In this document: positions 53,179 to 62,378 of the stretch, piece by piece | Numbering within the stretch: position 1 is the stretch's first letter | How the letters are laid out: every line of letters starts with the position of its first letter | NCBI RefSeq assembly: GCF_002019665.1 | Contig: NZ_KV917375.1 | Coordinates: forward strand, 4,539,445 to 4,603,444 | Length of the DNA: 64,000 nucleotides | Direction of reading: 5' to 3' | Source: Sutcliffiella halmapala | Lineage (GTDB): Bacteria > Bacillota > Bacilli > Bacillales > Bacillaceae_I | Made by a program: the position numbers and the translations under genes | The notes under the pieces: model-generated | What the model saw: only the letters and a program-made list of their open reading frames with translations | The model's database searches: none | What the model was told of the DNA's origin: nothing

Positions 53179-53287
53179 TTTTATAAACCACCTTTTGATT
53201 TTTCTCAAGTAAAATTGTAAAGCGAGAAATTTGTCCTCATTAAATTTTAGTTAGATATATAAAAATTGTATATTATTCTTCTGAAAA

Positions 53288-53381
53288 ATACAATATATTG
53301 CATTTACCCACAAAAAATCGCCCGTAATATATTGCATAAACATTTCGCATATGTTATCTTTTGTTATGCAATATATTACAT
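53288..53381. promoter_or_regulatory. Three operator-like sites between gntR and brnQ
   Basis: ATACAATATATTGCAT (53288-53303), CGTAATATATTGCAT (53323-53337) and ATGCAATATATTACAT (53366-53381) are versions of the dyad ATGYAATATATTRCAT. They are spaced about 36 and 43 bp apart, near multiples of the helical repeat. They are probable binding sites for the divergent GntR/FCD protein. Confidence 0.65.
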
Positions 53382-53559
53382 ACTCACTTTAGAGGAGGAA
53401 CAGCACAAACGATAGGATCTGAAAAATAGTGAATTTCAATAAAACTGAGAGTTAGGATAAAAACTAATTTCTTATTCTTGTTTTTAATTGTTAAGTAGAA
53501 AGAATCTACTTACTAAAATAATAAACACCAAGATAACTAGACTTCTAGGAGGATTTAAT

Positions 53560-54912
53560 ATGACGAATAAAGTTCCATTTTCATATCTACTAGCTATTGG
53601 GTTTATGCTTTTCGCTTTATTCTTTGGTGCAGGAAATTTAATTTTCCCAGCGATGCTCGGTCAATCGGCAGGAACAAATATTGGCTCTGCTATAACTGGA
53701 TTTATCGTTACTGGAGTTGGGTTACCATTACTAGGTGTGCTAGCAATGGGGTTCTCAGGGAAAAGTGATTTACAATCATTAGCAAGTCGGGTACATCCTG
53801 CTTTCGGTGTTGTTTTCACAGTTGCTCTTTACTTAGCTATCGGGCCACTATTTGCAATCCCAAGGACAGGAACTGCTTCTTTTGAAATTGGTGTTAGACC
53901 GTTTATCTCTGAGGGGAACAGCACGATTGGTTTAGTAATCTTTTCGATGATATTTTTTGGAGTTACCGCCTTTTTTTCATTAAAATCTTCTAAAATTGTG
54001 GATATTGTCGGGAAGATCTTAACACCGTTATTATTGATTTTCATCGGAATTCTTATCGTAACAGCATTTATTAATCCTATTGGAATTATCCAAGCACCAA
54101 CAGAAAACTTTTTAACAGACGCCTTCTTTAAAGGATTCCAAGAGGGATACCTTACAATGGATGCCCTTGCTGCCTTAGTTTTCGGAATCATTGTCATCAA
54201 TGCTGTAAAAGATAAGGGCGCGACAACGAAGAAAGAAATTATGCTCGCCGTTACTAAAGCCGGATTGATTGCTTCCGCTCTTTTAGCTATCATTTACACT
54301 TCACTTTCCTATATTGGGGCTTCAAGTGTGGAAATGTTTGGTCTTTTAGAGAATGGAGGAGCTGTTCTATCTGGGGCATCAAATCACTTTTTCGGATCAT
54401 ACGGTGGGATCTTGCTTAGCTTAATTGTTTTTGGAGCTTGTTTAACAACGAGTATCGGACTTGTGATTGCTTGTTCTACTTACTTCCATAAACTATTACC
54501 AAGTATTTCTTACCAGTCATTTGTTATTATATTTTCCATAGCTAGTGCTACTTTTGCTAATGTGGGATTATCTCAATTAATCGCTATATCCGTACCAGTT
54601 TTAGTTGCTATTTATCCATTGGTAATCTGTTTAATGGTATTAACCTTCTTACATCCATTGTTTAAGGGAATGAAACAGGTATATCAAGGTAGTATGCTAT
54701 TCACTTCCATTGTCGCTCTATTTGATGGCTTAAACGCTGCGGGAATTAAATTTGCTCCAATTAATGACCTATTTGCAACTATCCTTCCTTTATATGGAGT
54801 AGGCTTAGGCTGGATGTTACCGGCTGTTGTTGGTGGAATAGTAGGATTTGTATGGGGCATAGTTACAAACGACAACGCTCAAACTGAACGAGTGGAGAAA
54901 ATCGCTAGTTAA
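53560..54912 (+). CDS. brnQ: Branched-chain amino acid transport carrier BrnQ
   Basis: A 450-aa LIVCS-family Na+-coupled symporter with 12 helices. SYLLAIGFMLFALFFGAGNLIFPAMLGQSAG is the conserved N-terminus, and AIGPLFAIPRTGTASFEIGV is also characteristic. It imports leucine, isoleucine and valine. ATG at 53560 follows TAGGAGGATTTA; a longer frame from 53488 lacks homology. It is divergent from a GntR/FCD regulator with shared operator-like sites. Supply of valine links in function to the valine-degradation genes at 3-7 kb. Confidence 0.95.
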   Translation: MTNKVPFSYLLAIGFMLFALFFGAGNLIFPAMLGQSAGTNIGSAITGFIVTGVGLPLLGVLAMGFSGKSDLQSLASRVHPAFGVVFTVALYLAIGPLFAIPRTGTASFEIGVRPFISEGNSTIGLVIFSMIFFGVTAFFSLKSSKIVDIVGKILTPLLLIFIGILIVTAFINPIGIIQAPTENFLTDAFFKGFQEGYLTMDALAALVFGIIVINAVKDKGATTKKEIMLAVTKAGLIASALLAIIYTSLSYIGASSVEMFGLLENGGAVLSGASNHFFGSYGGILLSLIVFGACLTTSIGLVIACSTYFHKLLPSISYQSFVIIFSIASATFANVGLSQLIAISVPVLVAIYPLVICLMVLTFLHPLFKGMKQVYQGSMLFTSIVALFDGLNAAGIKFAPINDLFATILPLYGVGLGWMLPAVVGGIVGFVWGIVTNDNAQTERVEKIAS

Positions 54913-54934
54913 ATGAAAAGGATCTACTATAGAA

Positions 54935-54967
54935 AGAAACCTGGCTAATAGTCAGGTTTCTTTTTTT
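54935..54967 (+). terminator. Terminator after brnQ
   Basis: AGAAACCTGGC pairs with GTCAGGTTTCT (with one mismatch pair) and is followed by a run of T. Confidence 0.88.
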
Positions 54968-55050
54968 GTTTTTTAGGAATAACATATACCGTTTTTATTG
55001 ACGAGGAATAATTTTCTACTATATGCAAATAATTCTTGTGAGGTGATTTA

Positions 55051-56340
55051 ATGAATCTGAAGAATTTGAAAGAAAATGATGATTTTATTGAGAGAGAAGT
55101 AAAAAAAGAAAGTTTTAACATCACTCTTTATTATTTTAAATCACTTTGTGATGAAAATAGAATTTCTGAACATATCATCTCGATTTTTTATAATACCGAC
55201 GGAATCCATGAGTTTTTAGAATATGTAAAGTCATTTGAAGAATGGTCTTTAATCGAAGAAGAAAAAACTGGGGTTGAAAAGCTTTTCAATGGATTTGTGC
55301 TAATTACACAGGACGATAAAATCTACACTGTTAAACTGGACAAATTTGAAGTTCGGTCTCTAAGTGAGTCAACCGAAGAAAGTGTTCTTCAAGGACCGAA
55401 AGATAGCTTAAGCGAGAAAATAGGTATCTCGTTAAATGTTATTCGTAATCGGTATCGCCAAGATACATTAATAGCGAAAAGCCACACAGTGGGACAAAGC
55501 TCCAAAACAAGTCTTATGATTCTATATGATAATAATCTATGTGATCATGATGCCCTTGTGCACCTTAATAATAAACTGGAAAACATTAAAGTTGATATAT
55601 TGCAATCGGCAGGTCAATTACAAAAATTATTGATGGATAGTAAGTGGTGCCCCTTTCCTTTATTTTTGACAACGGAGCGACCTGACAGAGTAGTGACGAA
55701 TCTGTCTCAAGGGAAAATTGTTTTTCTCATTGAAGGCTCTTCCTGGGCTTTACTAGGACCAGCTAGCTTCTTTGATTTTTTTAAATCGATGGATGATCCT
55801 GTAGAATTACCAACCGTAGGAAAGTTTTTTATTCTTCTACGATATATCGCACTTATCATTACTCTTTTCTTTCCAGCTTTATACGTAGCAGTGATTTCTT
55901 ATTCTCCAGAAATTCTAAAAGTTCAATTTGCACTCTTAATTGCAGGGAACAGAATCTCCGTTCCCTTCCCTTCCTACGCTGAAATTATCTTTATGATGCT
56001 GATGGCTGAATTTTTAAGTGAAGCCAGTATTCGGTTACCAAGAACCATCAGCTCATCCGCAACTACTGTTGGTGGCTTAATTCTTGGTCAAGCAGCATCT
56101 CAAGCTGGCTTAGTGGGTAATGTGATGATTGTGGTGATTGCTGTTGTTGCACTTTCGATTTTCGTTATTCCTATCAATTCCATGCATCAAGCTATCAGAA
56201 TTATAAGATACCCTTTAATTATTTTCGGAAGTTTATTTGGAACTGTAGGAGTACTAATAGGAGCATTTGCGCTTATCGCATATCTCTGTAATTTACGCAG
56301 CTTAGGTAGACCGTATATGCAACTATTTGCTAATCACTAA
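55051..56340 (+). CDS. Spore germination receptor subunit A (GerA/GerKA family)
   Basis: A 429-aa subunit of a nutrient germinant receptor in the spore inner membrane. The N-terminal soluble domain (about 1-250) contains NVIRNRYRQDTL and KIVFLIEGSSWALLGPASFFDFF; the C-terminal part (about 265-429) has several helices with FPALYVAVISYSPEIL, LMAEFLSEASIRLPRTISSSATTVGGLILGQAA and LRSLGRPYMQ. It is slightly shorter than many GerA proteins (about 480 aa) at the N-terminus. It starts a gerA-gerB-gerC operon with normal gene order. Confidence 0.93.
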   Translation: MNLKNLKENDDFIEREVKKESFNITLYYFKSLCDENRISEHIISIFYNTDGIHEFLEYVKSFEEWSLIEEEKTGVEKLFNGFVLITQDDKIYTVKLDKFEVRSLSESTEESVLQGPKDSLSEKIGISLNVIRNRYRQDTLIAKSHTVGQSSKTSLMILYDNNLCDHDALVHLNNKLENIKVDILQSAGQLQKLLMDSKWCPFPLFLTTERPDRVVTNLSQGKIVFLIEGSSWALLGPASFFDFFKSMDDPVELPTVGKFFILLRYIALIITLFFPALYVAVISYSPEILKVQFALLIAGNRISVPFPSYAEIIFMMLMAEFLSEASIRLPRTISSSATTVGGLILGQAASQAGLVGNVMIVVIAVVALSIFVIPINSMHQAIRIIRYPLIIFGSLFGTVGVLIGAFALIAYLCNLRSLGRPYMQLFANH

Positions 56341-56356
56341 TTGTAGGTGGATATTC

Positions 56357-57421
56357 ATGCTAGGACAACGTTATTACATTTATTTATTTTATATCAATGC
56401 AGTAGTAAGCGTAACAGCCTTCATCCCTCAACTGGTATACAAAAATCGTTATAATGGAAGTTTAACGAGTCTTGCCTTATCCACCTTAGCTGGCACCATT
56501 CTACTATTGGTATTTCAAAGCCAAATAAGAAAATTCCCCAGACAAAATTTATCGGAGATTTTGAATCGAGTCTTGCCAAGTTTTTTCAAAAAATCGTTCC
56601 TTGCTCTTAATTTCACACTAAGTATTTTTTCAGGAATTTTGTTTCTTCACTCCATCATGCAAATTATAGGGGAATTTTTAACCTTAAACCCAAACTTAAT
56701 CTTTTATTGCATTCTCTTATTAATCGTGCTTTCCATATTGAGTGAAACAAATTCCTTATTATTCATGTTGGAAATGACTGTTTTATTTGCTACACCACTC
56801 ATCCTCCTAATATTACTAAGATTTTTTACAGACGACTTAGTATTATGGGATTCCATTAATGAATCGTTGACTTACGTCATGCACTCCCCAAAAATGAATT
56901 CGGTTGTAGCTGGATTATTTGTATTTACAGGATTCACTAACTTTTTAATCTACAGTGAACATATTCGCCCTTTTTCGAAGAGGTACTTATGGTTAGCTTG
57001 GACAATTATTTGTGTCATTTTTTCTTTTTCCTATTTCATCCCAATCGGGTACTTCGGACTCAATGGTGTAGGAATAGAAAACTATGTGTGGATAACGACA
57101 ATCGATAGTATGCATGTTGACTACTTTTTTTTAGAAAGAGTCGTTATCGTTTTTATTCTCGCGCTAATTGGCATCACATTGATGTATCTAATATTAATCT
57201 ATCACTCGTCAATTAAGTTTCTGCAGATGATGACAGCAGATTTTGGAGGGAAAACAAAGTGGAGCGGTATTGGTATCGTAGTTATTTCCGCCTTAATAAC
57301 TCAATTTTATGTGGACGAAATAAATCTGATGAAACTTTTCCTTTATTTCTTCGTTTTCCGCATTATTTTAGATCTACTTTCCATCTTCCTGCTATTTTGC
57401 GCTTCAAAAAAGGGAAGTTAA
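56357..57421 (+). CDS. Spore germination receptor subunit B (GerB/GerKB permease-like)
   Basis: A 354-aa integral membrane protein with about ten helices, related to amino-acid permeases, which forms the germinant-binding membrane subunit. RYYIYLFYINAVVSVTAFIPQLVYK is the usual N-terminus. ATG at 56357 follows TAGGTGGATATTC; a start ten codons upstream overlaps gerA and lacks a ribosome site. It lies 16 bp after gerA. Its 3' end overlaps the probable start of gerC. Confidence 0.92.
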   Translation: MLGQRYYIYLFYINAVVSVTAFIPQLVYKNRYNGSLTSLALSTLAGTILLLVFQSQIRKFPRQNLSEILNRVLPSFFKKSFLALNFTLSIFSGILFLHSIMQIIGEFLTLNPNLIFYCILLLIVLSILSETNSLLFMLEMTVLFATPLILLILLRFFTDDLVLWDSINESLTYVMHSPKMNSVVAGLFVFTGFTNFLIYSEHIRPFSKRYLWLAWTIICVIFSFSYFIPIGYFGLNGVGIENYVWITTIDSMHVDYFFLERVVIVFILALIGITLMYLILIYHSSIKFLQMMTADFGGKTKWSGIGIVVISALITQFYVDEINLMKLFLYFFVFRIILDLLSIFLLFCASKKGS

Positions 57422-58509
57422 AAATAATCCTTGTTTTTTTGTTTTTACTATTCGTTCCTTTTTTACTTAATGGATGCTCTTTTATGGATATTGATAAACG
57501 TGCTTTTGTTACAGCAATCGGCATTGACCATTCTGACAACATGGAAAAGAAATATAAAGTGACACTCAAAATTTCAATTTCAAAGGGCGATCCAGCGACA
57601 ACTGGATCCGAGTTTACTTTACTATCTTTTGATGCCGATTCTATAACAGAAGCTTTAAAAAATATGAAATCCATGACAGATAAGGAACTATTCTACGGAC
57701 ACACAAAAACCATTCTCCTTGGAGAAAAAGTGGCTACAGATGATATTCGTCCTTTACTAGATTACTTCGTTAGAAAAGCCGATATCCAAAGAACCACCTA
57801 TTTAGGAGTAGCAGTTCCTACTGCATTTGAAGTACTGGAATTTAAACCCAAAGTGGAACAAGTAGCAGGTAGTTATTTATTTTCCATGTTTGACCAAAGC
57901 AGTACGGACACACCTTATGCCCATACATTAACATTATTTGATGCCTATCGGAGAGAAACTGAAACGGGACTTAATATTGCGATGCCTATCATTAAATTTC
58001 AAAACGAAAAAATCCAAGTTGATACCATTGCCCTATTTGGCAAAAAGGGAATGGAAGCTAAGCTTACTCCAAAAGAAACCGAGCTATTTAATCTCTTGAC
58101 TGTAGGGATTGAGAATGGAAGTACAATGATTCATACTGAGGATGGTGCTTACACCATTAATGTTTCAAAGGGAAATACCCGCTACAAAATTAAAGAAACG
58201 AAAAACGACATATTTTCCGTCCTTTTCCATATTAAATTGGATGCCACTATAGAAGAAAAATTGGACAATCATCTAAACCTTTCAAACGACCAAATTAAAA
58301 AAATACAGGATGAAGCGGAGAAGAAAACAAAAGGTGAGGTTGATTCTCTTCTAGAAAAAATACAGAAAACAAAACTCGATCCGATAGGGCTTGGCCTTAA
58401 ATTCAACTCAAAGAATTTTCAACATAGGGATTTAAATAGTTTTTATTCTAACCTAGAGTTTAAAGTGAAAGTGGATTGTCGGATAAAAGAAGCAAGTATT
58501 GTGGGATGA
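57397..58509 (+). CDS. Spore germination receptor lipoprotein subunit C (Ger(x)C family)
   Basis: A lipoprotein of about 370 aa. The signal peptide has a basic start (RFKKGKLK), a hydrophobic core and the lipobox FLLNGC. The mature part begins FMDIDKRAFVTAIGIDHS, and later DKELFYGHTKTILLGEKVA, both typical of GerC. No ATG is available. TTG at 57397 gives a proper signal peptide but has no ribosome site and lies inside gerB (25-bp overlap), so translation is probably coupled. The frame stays open upstream to a GTG at 57259, which is less likely. Confidence 0.88.
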   Translation: MRFKKGKLKIILVFLFLLFVPFLLNGCSFMDIDKRAFVTAIGIDHSDNMEKKYKVTLKISISKGDPATTGSEFTLLSFDADSITEALKNMKSMTDKELFYGHTKTILLGEKVATDDIRPLLDYFVRKADIQRTTYLGVAVPTAFEVLEFKPKVEQVAGSYLFSMFDQSSTDTPYAHTLTLFDAYRRETETGLNIAMPIIKFQNEKIQVDTIALFGKKGMEAKLTPKETELFNLLTVGIENGSTMIHTEDGAYTINVSKGNTRYKIKETKNDIFSVLFHIKLDATIEEKLDNHLNLSNDQIKKIQDEAEKKTKGEVDSLLEKIQKTKLDPIGLGLKFNSKNFQHRDLNSFYSNLEFKVKVDCRIKEASIVG

Positions 58510-58511
58510 AG

Positions 58512-58542
58512 GAAGCGGTGGGGACGGGGATTCTACTGCTTC
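58512..58542 (+). terminator. Hairpin after gerC (dispersed hairpin, copy 1)
   Basis: GAAGCGGT (58512-58519) pairs with ACTGCTTC (58535-58542). It has no U-tract. It resembles the hairpin at 61131-61159 (both GAAGCRGTGGRGACG at the 5' side). Confidence 0.55.
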
Positions 58543-58545
58543 AGG

Positions 58546-59408
58546 GCTTTACCCTATGGATAGTGGGAATTTACCAACGAATGGCGGGCTTTACCCATGG
58601 ATAGCTGGCGGTTACCAACGAATAGTGGGCTTTACCCACGCATAGCGATCGGTTACCAACGAATAACGAGTTTTACCCACGCATAGCCGACGGTTACCAA
58701 CGAATAACGAGTTTTACCCACGCATAGCCGACGGTTACCAACGAATAACGACTTTTACCCACGCATAGCGATCGGTTACCAACGAATAACGGGCTTTACC
58801 CACGCATAACGATCGGTTACCAACGAATAACGGGCTTTACCCACGCATAACGATCGGTTACCAACGAATAACGACTTTTACCCACGCATAGCGATCGGTT
58901 ACCAACGAATAACGGGCTTTACCCACGCATAGCGATCGGTTACCAACGAATAACGACTTTTACCCACGCATAGCCGACGGTTACCAACGAATAACGACTT
59001 TTACCCACGCATAGCGATCGGTTACCAACGAATAACGGGCTTTACCCACGCATAACGATCGGTTACCAACGAATAACGGGCTTTACCCACGCATAACGAT
59101 CGGTTACCAACGAATAACGACTTTTACCCACGCATAGCGATCGGTTACCAACGAATAACGGGCTTTACCCACGCATAACGATCGGTTACCAACGAATAAC
59201 GACTTTTACCCACGCATAGCCGACAGTTACCAACGAATAACGACTTTTACCCACGCATAACGATCGGTTACCAACGAATAACGACTTTTACCCACGCATA
59301 GCCGACAGTTACCAACGAATAACGACTTTTACCCACGCATAGCCGACGGTTACCAACGAATAACGAGTTTTACCCACGCATAGCCGACGGTTACCAACGA
59401 ATGACGCG
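58546..59408. repeat. 41-bp tandem repeat array
   Basis: Nineteen complete 41-bp units run without insertion or deletion from 58610 to 59388. A half unit follows (59389-59408) and 1.5 degenerate units precede (58546-58609). Each unit is two related halves, GGTTACCAACGAATAACG and TTTACCCACGCATARCG, so the ancestral unit was about 20 bp. Variation is confined to three short positions (GAG/GAC/GGG; TAG/TAA; CGATC/CCGAC). 41 is not a multiple of 3 and TAA/TAG occur in every unit, so no frame stays open on either strand. It lies between convergent gerC and a 54-aa gene. Confidence 0.97.
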
Positions 59409-59418
59409 TTCTAGAACA

Positions 59419-59583
59419 CTACCTAAAAAAATTCTTTATCGCTTCAAGACGTATTTGATGACTACATTCTTCACAACAATATTTACTTTCCCTATTTTCC
59501 TTGAATTGCTTATATTTCAAGGTTCCTTCGTATACTCGAAATACTTTTTTACAACTAAAACAGAGTACCTCGTAGTAAAACAT
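59419..59583 (-). CDS. 54-residue CxxC/CCEEC zinc-ribbon-like small protein
   Basis: ATG at 59583 is preceded by CAGGAGGGGTGTACC, a strong ribosome site. The 54-aa product has CFSC near the N-terminus (Cys8, Cys11), then KYCCEEC (Cys36-37, Cys40), giving two CxxC-type knuckles about 25 residues apart, and a helical tail HQIRLEAIKNFF. This looks like a small treble-clef or zinc-ribbon protein, similar in pattern to Bacillus YlaI-type proteins, but the family is not certain. Its stop codon is about 10 bp from the end of the 41-bp array, into which its transcript would run. Confidence 0.8.
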   Translation of the reverse strand: MFYYEVLCFSCKKVFRVYEGTLKYKQFKENRESKYCCEECSHQIRLEAIKNFFR

Positions 59584-59682
59584 GGTACACCCCTCCTGAG
59601 ACGATACATTAATTTCGAATTGACCTATATTAAGTATAGTATTTTGACATTTCCTTATACTAGTTTATAGGGAGGAAGCAGG

Positions 59683-61132
59683 ATGTCTAACTTTGAAATA
59701 CATAAATGCCTTAAAGAAAATATCATCCATATACAGAAAACTTTTCACGATACATCTGACCTTATCGTAAGAAATATAAAGGTAGGCTTCAAAGGTTCTG
59801 TTGAAATAGCTATTGTCTATCTGGACGGAATTATTGATTTAGATCTTATTCAGGAACATGTGGTGAAGCCTTTATTAGAACCATTCAAAACTGTAGGTTC
59901 TAAGGAATCACTAATCGATCAAATAATGGAGAGAGTTATTGAATCAGCAGATGTGAAAACCACTACCCAGTACAATGAATTAACCGATGCGATCGTAAAA
60001 GGAAGTACCGTTCTGCTGATTAACGAGTATCAAAAAGGAATCATTATCCCATCTCCTAAGTGGGCGGAAAGAAACATCGAAGCTTCAATAGGAGAACGTT
60101 CCGCAAGAGGTCCACAAATCGGATTAACAGAAAAAATGAAAACCAATATTAATTTGATAAGAAGTTCATTAAAAACTCCCGATTTTTGTGTAGAAACAGT
60201 AGAATTCGGTTCCATTTCACCGACATCTGTTTCTATATTACATATAGAAGGTATTGTTGATAAAGGAATATTAAAAGAAGTTAAAAAGAGGCTGAAAAGT
60301 CTTACCCTAAAGTATGTCCTTAGTGAAAGAGTATTAGAGGATGTGATTGAAGGAAAACCAAGGTCTTTTTTTCCTCGAGTAAGACATTCCGAACGAATTG
60401 ATGGGATTGTATCTTCCCTATTTGAAGGAAGAGTCATAGTTCTTGTAGATGGGTACCCCTTCGCCATCATAACCCCTGCTTTATTTATTGATTTTATTCA
60501 AGCACCTGATGACTATCACATTTTAAGGGGCAAGTTTACTAACCGAGTATTGCGATTGTTCGCTTTTCTAGTAGGAGTATATTTACCTGCGATATATATT
60601 GCGGTAGCAAATTTTCATAAAGATGATTTGCCGAACAAAATTTCGGAAGCAATCATTTCTAAGGATGAGCTATTGCCAACCTTTTGGGAAGTTTTTATCC
60701 TTTTAATTTTGATAAAAATGTTAGTAGATGTTTCCTTTCTTCTTCCTAAAAGTGCGGTAATATTGGTCTCATTAATTGGAACAATCGTAATCGGCGAAAC
60801 AGCCGTTACTGCAAAATTAATCCATCCAGTAAGTCTAATCGTTATAGGGATAACAGCTCTTTCCAGTTTCGTAGGAGCTAACAGAGGGCTAGTGGGAGCT
60901 GATGCCACTTTAAGAATACTTTTTTTTGTTTATCGCTAATTTTTGGGGATTTAACGGATTAATTATTTCTACAACCATTCTCATGATTTATTTGATAAGT
61001 CTAAAATCAGTAGGTGTTCCTTATCTTTCACCTTTAATCCCATTTAAAATACAGGAATTAAAAGATACATTTTATAGAGAAGATCTACAGAAGCTTACTA
61101 AAAGTAAACATTCTTATAATGAAGATAATTGA
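59683..61132 (+). pseudogene. Orphan spore germination GerA-type gene, frameshifted at a T8 run
   Basis: The first frame (59683-60939, 418 aa) has the GerA soluble domain and membrane part (FAFLVGVYLPAIYIAVANFH, FLLPKSAVILVSLIGTIVIGETAV). It stops at TAA just after TLRILFFVYR. The second frame continues without loss: FIANFWGFNGLIISTTILMI and SLKSVGVPYLSPL, the normal GerA C-terminus, ending at 61132. Removing one T from the T8 run at 60920-60927 joins the frames exactly. This may be a true mutation, a sequencing error, or a transcriptional-slippage site. No gerB or gerC gene accompanies it. GGGAGGAAGCAGG precedes ATG. Confidence 0.85.
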
Positions 61133-61159
61133 AGCAGTGGAGACGTTTCTCACTGCTTC
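61131..61159 (+). terminator. Hairpin after the orphan gerA gene (dispersed hairpin, copy 2)
   Basis: GAAGCAGTG (61131-61139) pairs with CACTGCTTC (61151-61159). It overlaps the stop codon of the gerA frame and resembles the hairpin after gerC. Confidence 0.6.
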
Positions 61160-61181
61160 CTAATACCCTTCTTCTGACGAT

Positions 61182-61216
61182 CCTGTTAGAATTAAAACGA
61201 GACTAACAGGCTTTTT
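61182..61216 (+). terminator. Terminator downstream of the orphan gerA gene
   Basis: CCTGTTAG (61182-61189) pairs with CTAACAGG (61203-61210), followed by CTTTTT. Confidence 0.8.
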
Positions 61217-61297
61217 GAACCTGGAGATACTGTCCCTATGAATCTAAATAGCTACGAACAAATCATAAAAATGTTTCTCATCGCCAAGTAGAAAGCA

Positions 61298-62266
61298 TTA
61301 TTTTTCTTTTCTGTAAAAGGCCACTGTTGCTTCTGCCATTTCATGAATTTTTTCACTTAGTTCTTTTGGTTCCTTTACCCTTATTTGGTCGGCGAATCCT
61401 AGTATGTAACCCCATGCTTCCTCTTCTGTATCAAAAGAAAGCTTAACAGGAATCCAGCCATCCCTAGTCCTATTTTCCATTTCAATGATACGGACAAATC
61501 GGTTTGTAAAGGTTAACCTTGGTAAGATCGTCTCTGTTACTTCTACGCCTACTTCATAAGTCGGCAATTTTTCTAAAAAGGCTTTGGTCGAGGAGCTCCA
61601 GTATTGTGCAAGGTCAAAGTTATCTGGTCTTTCAAAGGTTTCATCTATAGGTGTAGCATCATGAATTCTTGAAGCCCGAAAACTTCGTATTTCTCCATTT
61701 TCTTTGGCTGCAATAAAATACCAGAGACTCCCTTTCGCCACCAGACCCAGAGGATCGACTATGCGTTCATCCGTTTTTCCGTCTGCCCGTTGATAGACCA
61801 TTTTTAATTTATTGGCTTGCCATATTGCCTGCTTAAGAACTTCGAAGGTCACTATTTTTTCTTTTTGCTTTCTCCATGAACTTGTATCTATATAAATACG
61901 ATTCCATACATCTTTTGCATGTTCTCGATAGATGGTCGGCAGAGAGGTAATCAGCTTACTTCTAGCTTCTTCCGATATACGGCTCATCCCTAAATCGTCC
62001 AGCAATTGATTGGAAGGCGACACAAACAACGCACGTATTTCCGCTTCCTTCAAACCTGTTAAGTCTGTCTGATAGCCTTCTAATAGTGACCACCCACCGT
62101 TTTTTCCACGCTCAGCATAAACCGGTATACCAGTTCCACTGAGTGCCTCCATATCTCTATAAATAGTCCGTTCGGATACTTCAAGCCTCTCCGACAATTC
62201 TTTTGCTGTCATTTGCCCTTGTGCCTGTAATAATAAAAGAATAGATAATAAACGATCCCCTCTCAT
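61298..62266 (-). CDS. YafY-family regulator with WYL domain
   Basis: A 322-aa protein with an N-terminal DeoR-like helix-turn-helix (LLLLQAQGQMTAKELSERLEVSERTIYRDMEALS) and a C-terminal WYL domain (about 140-215; KMVYQRADGKTDERIVDPLGLVAKGSLWYFIA) followed by the WCX extension. WYL proteins often sense nucleic-acid or metabolite ligands. ATG at 62266 is preferred over an upstream GTG at 62275. It is divergent from the SDR gene at 62379, its most likely target. Confidence 0.9.
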   Translation of the reverse strand: MRGDRLLSILLLLQAQGQMTAKELSERLEVSERTIYRDMEALSGTGIPVYAERGKNGGWSLLEGYQTDLTGLKEAEIRALFVSPSNQLLDDLGMSRISEEARSKLITSLPTIYREHAKDVWNRIYIDTSSWRKQKEKIVTFEVLKQAIWQANKLKMVYQRADGKTDERIVDPLGLVAKGSLWYFIAAKENGEIRSFRASRIHDATPIDETFERPDNFDLAQYWSSSTKAFLEKLPTYEVGVEVTETILPRLTFTNRFVRIIEMENRTRDGWIPVKLSFDTEEEAWGYILGFADQIRVKEPKELSEKIHEMAEATVAFYRKEK

Positions 62267-62378
62267 CCCACTCACCCTTTTTCTAAATTTGCTCTTTTTA
62301 TTTAATTAAATATGACATTAGTTGTCAAGAATTGACCTATATAATGAAATTATCATGCATAGGAAAGGGATGGAAGAC

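Noticed and set aside
58546-59408. CRISPR array
   Set aside because: The whole 41-bp unit repeats; there are no unique spacers and no cas genes nearby.
58546-59408. Coding repeat (surface or adhesin protein)
   Set aside because: 41 bp is not a multiple of three, and TAA/TAG in every unit closes all frames.
59401-59670. Plus-strand frame of 89 codons after the repeat array
   Set aside because: It starts within the last repeat, lacks a ribosome site, and is the antisense of the better-supported 54-aa minus-strand gene.
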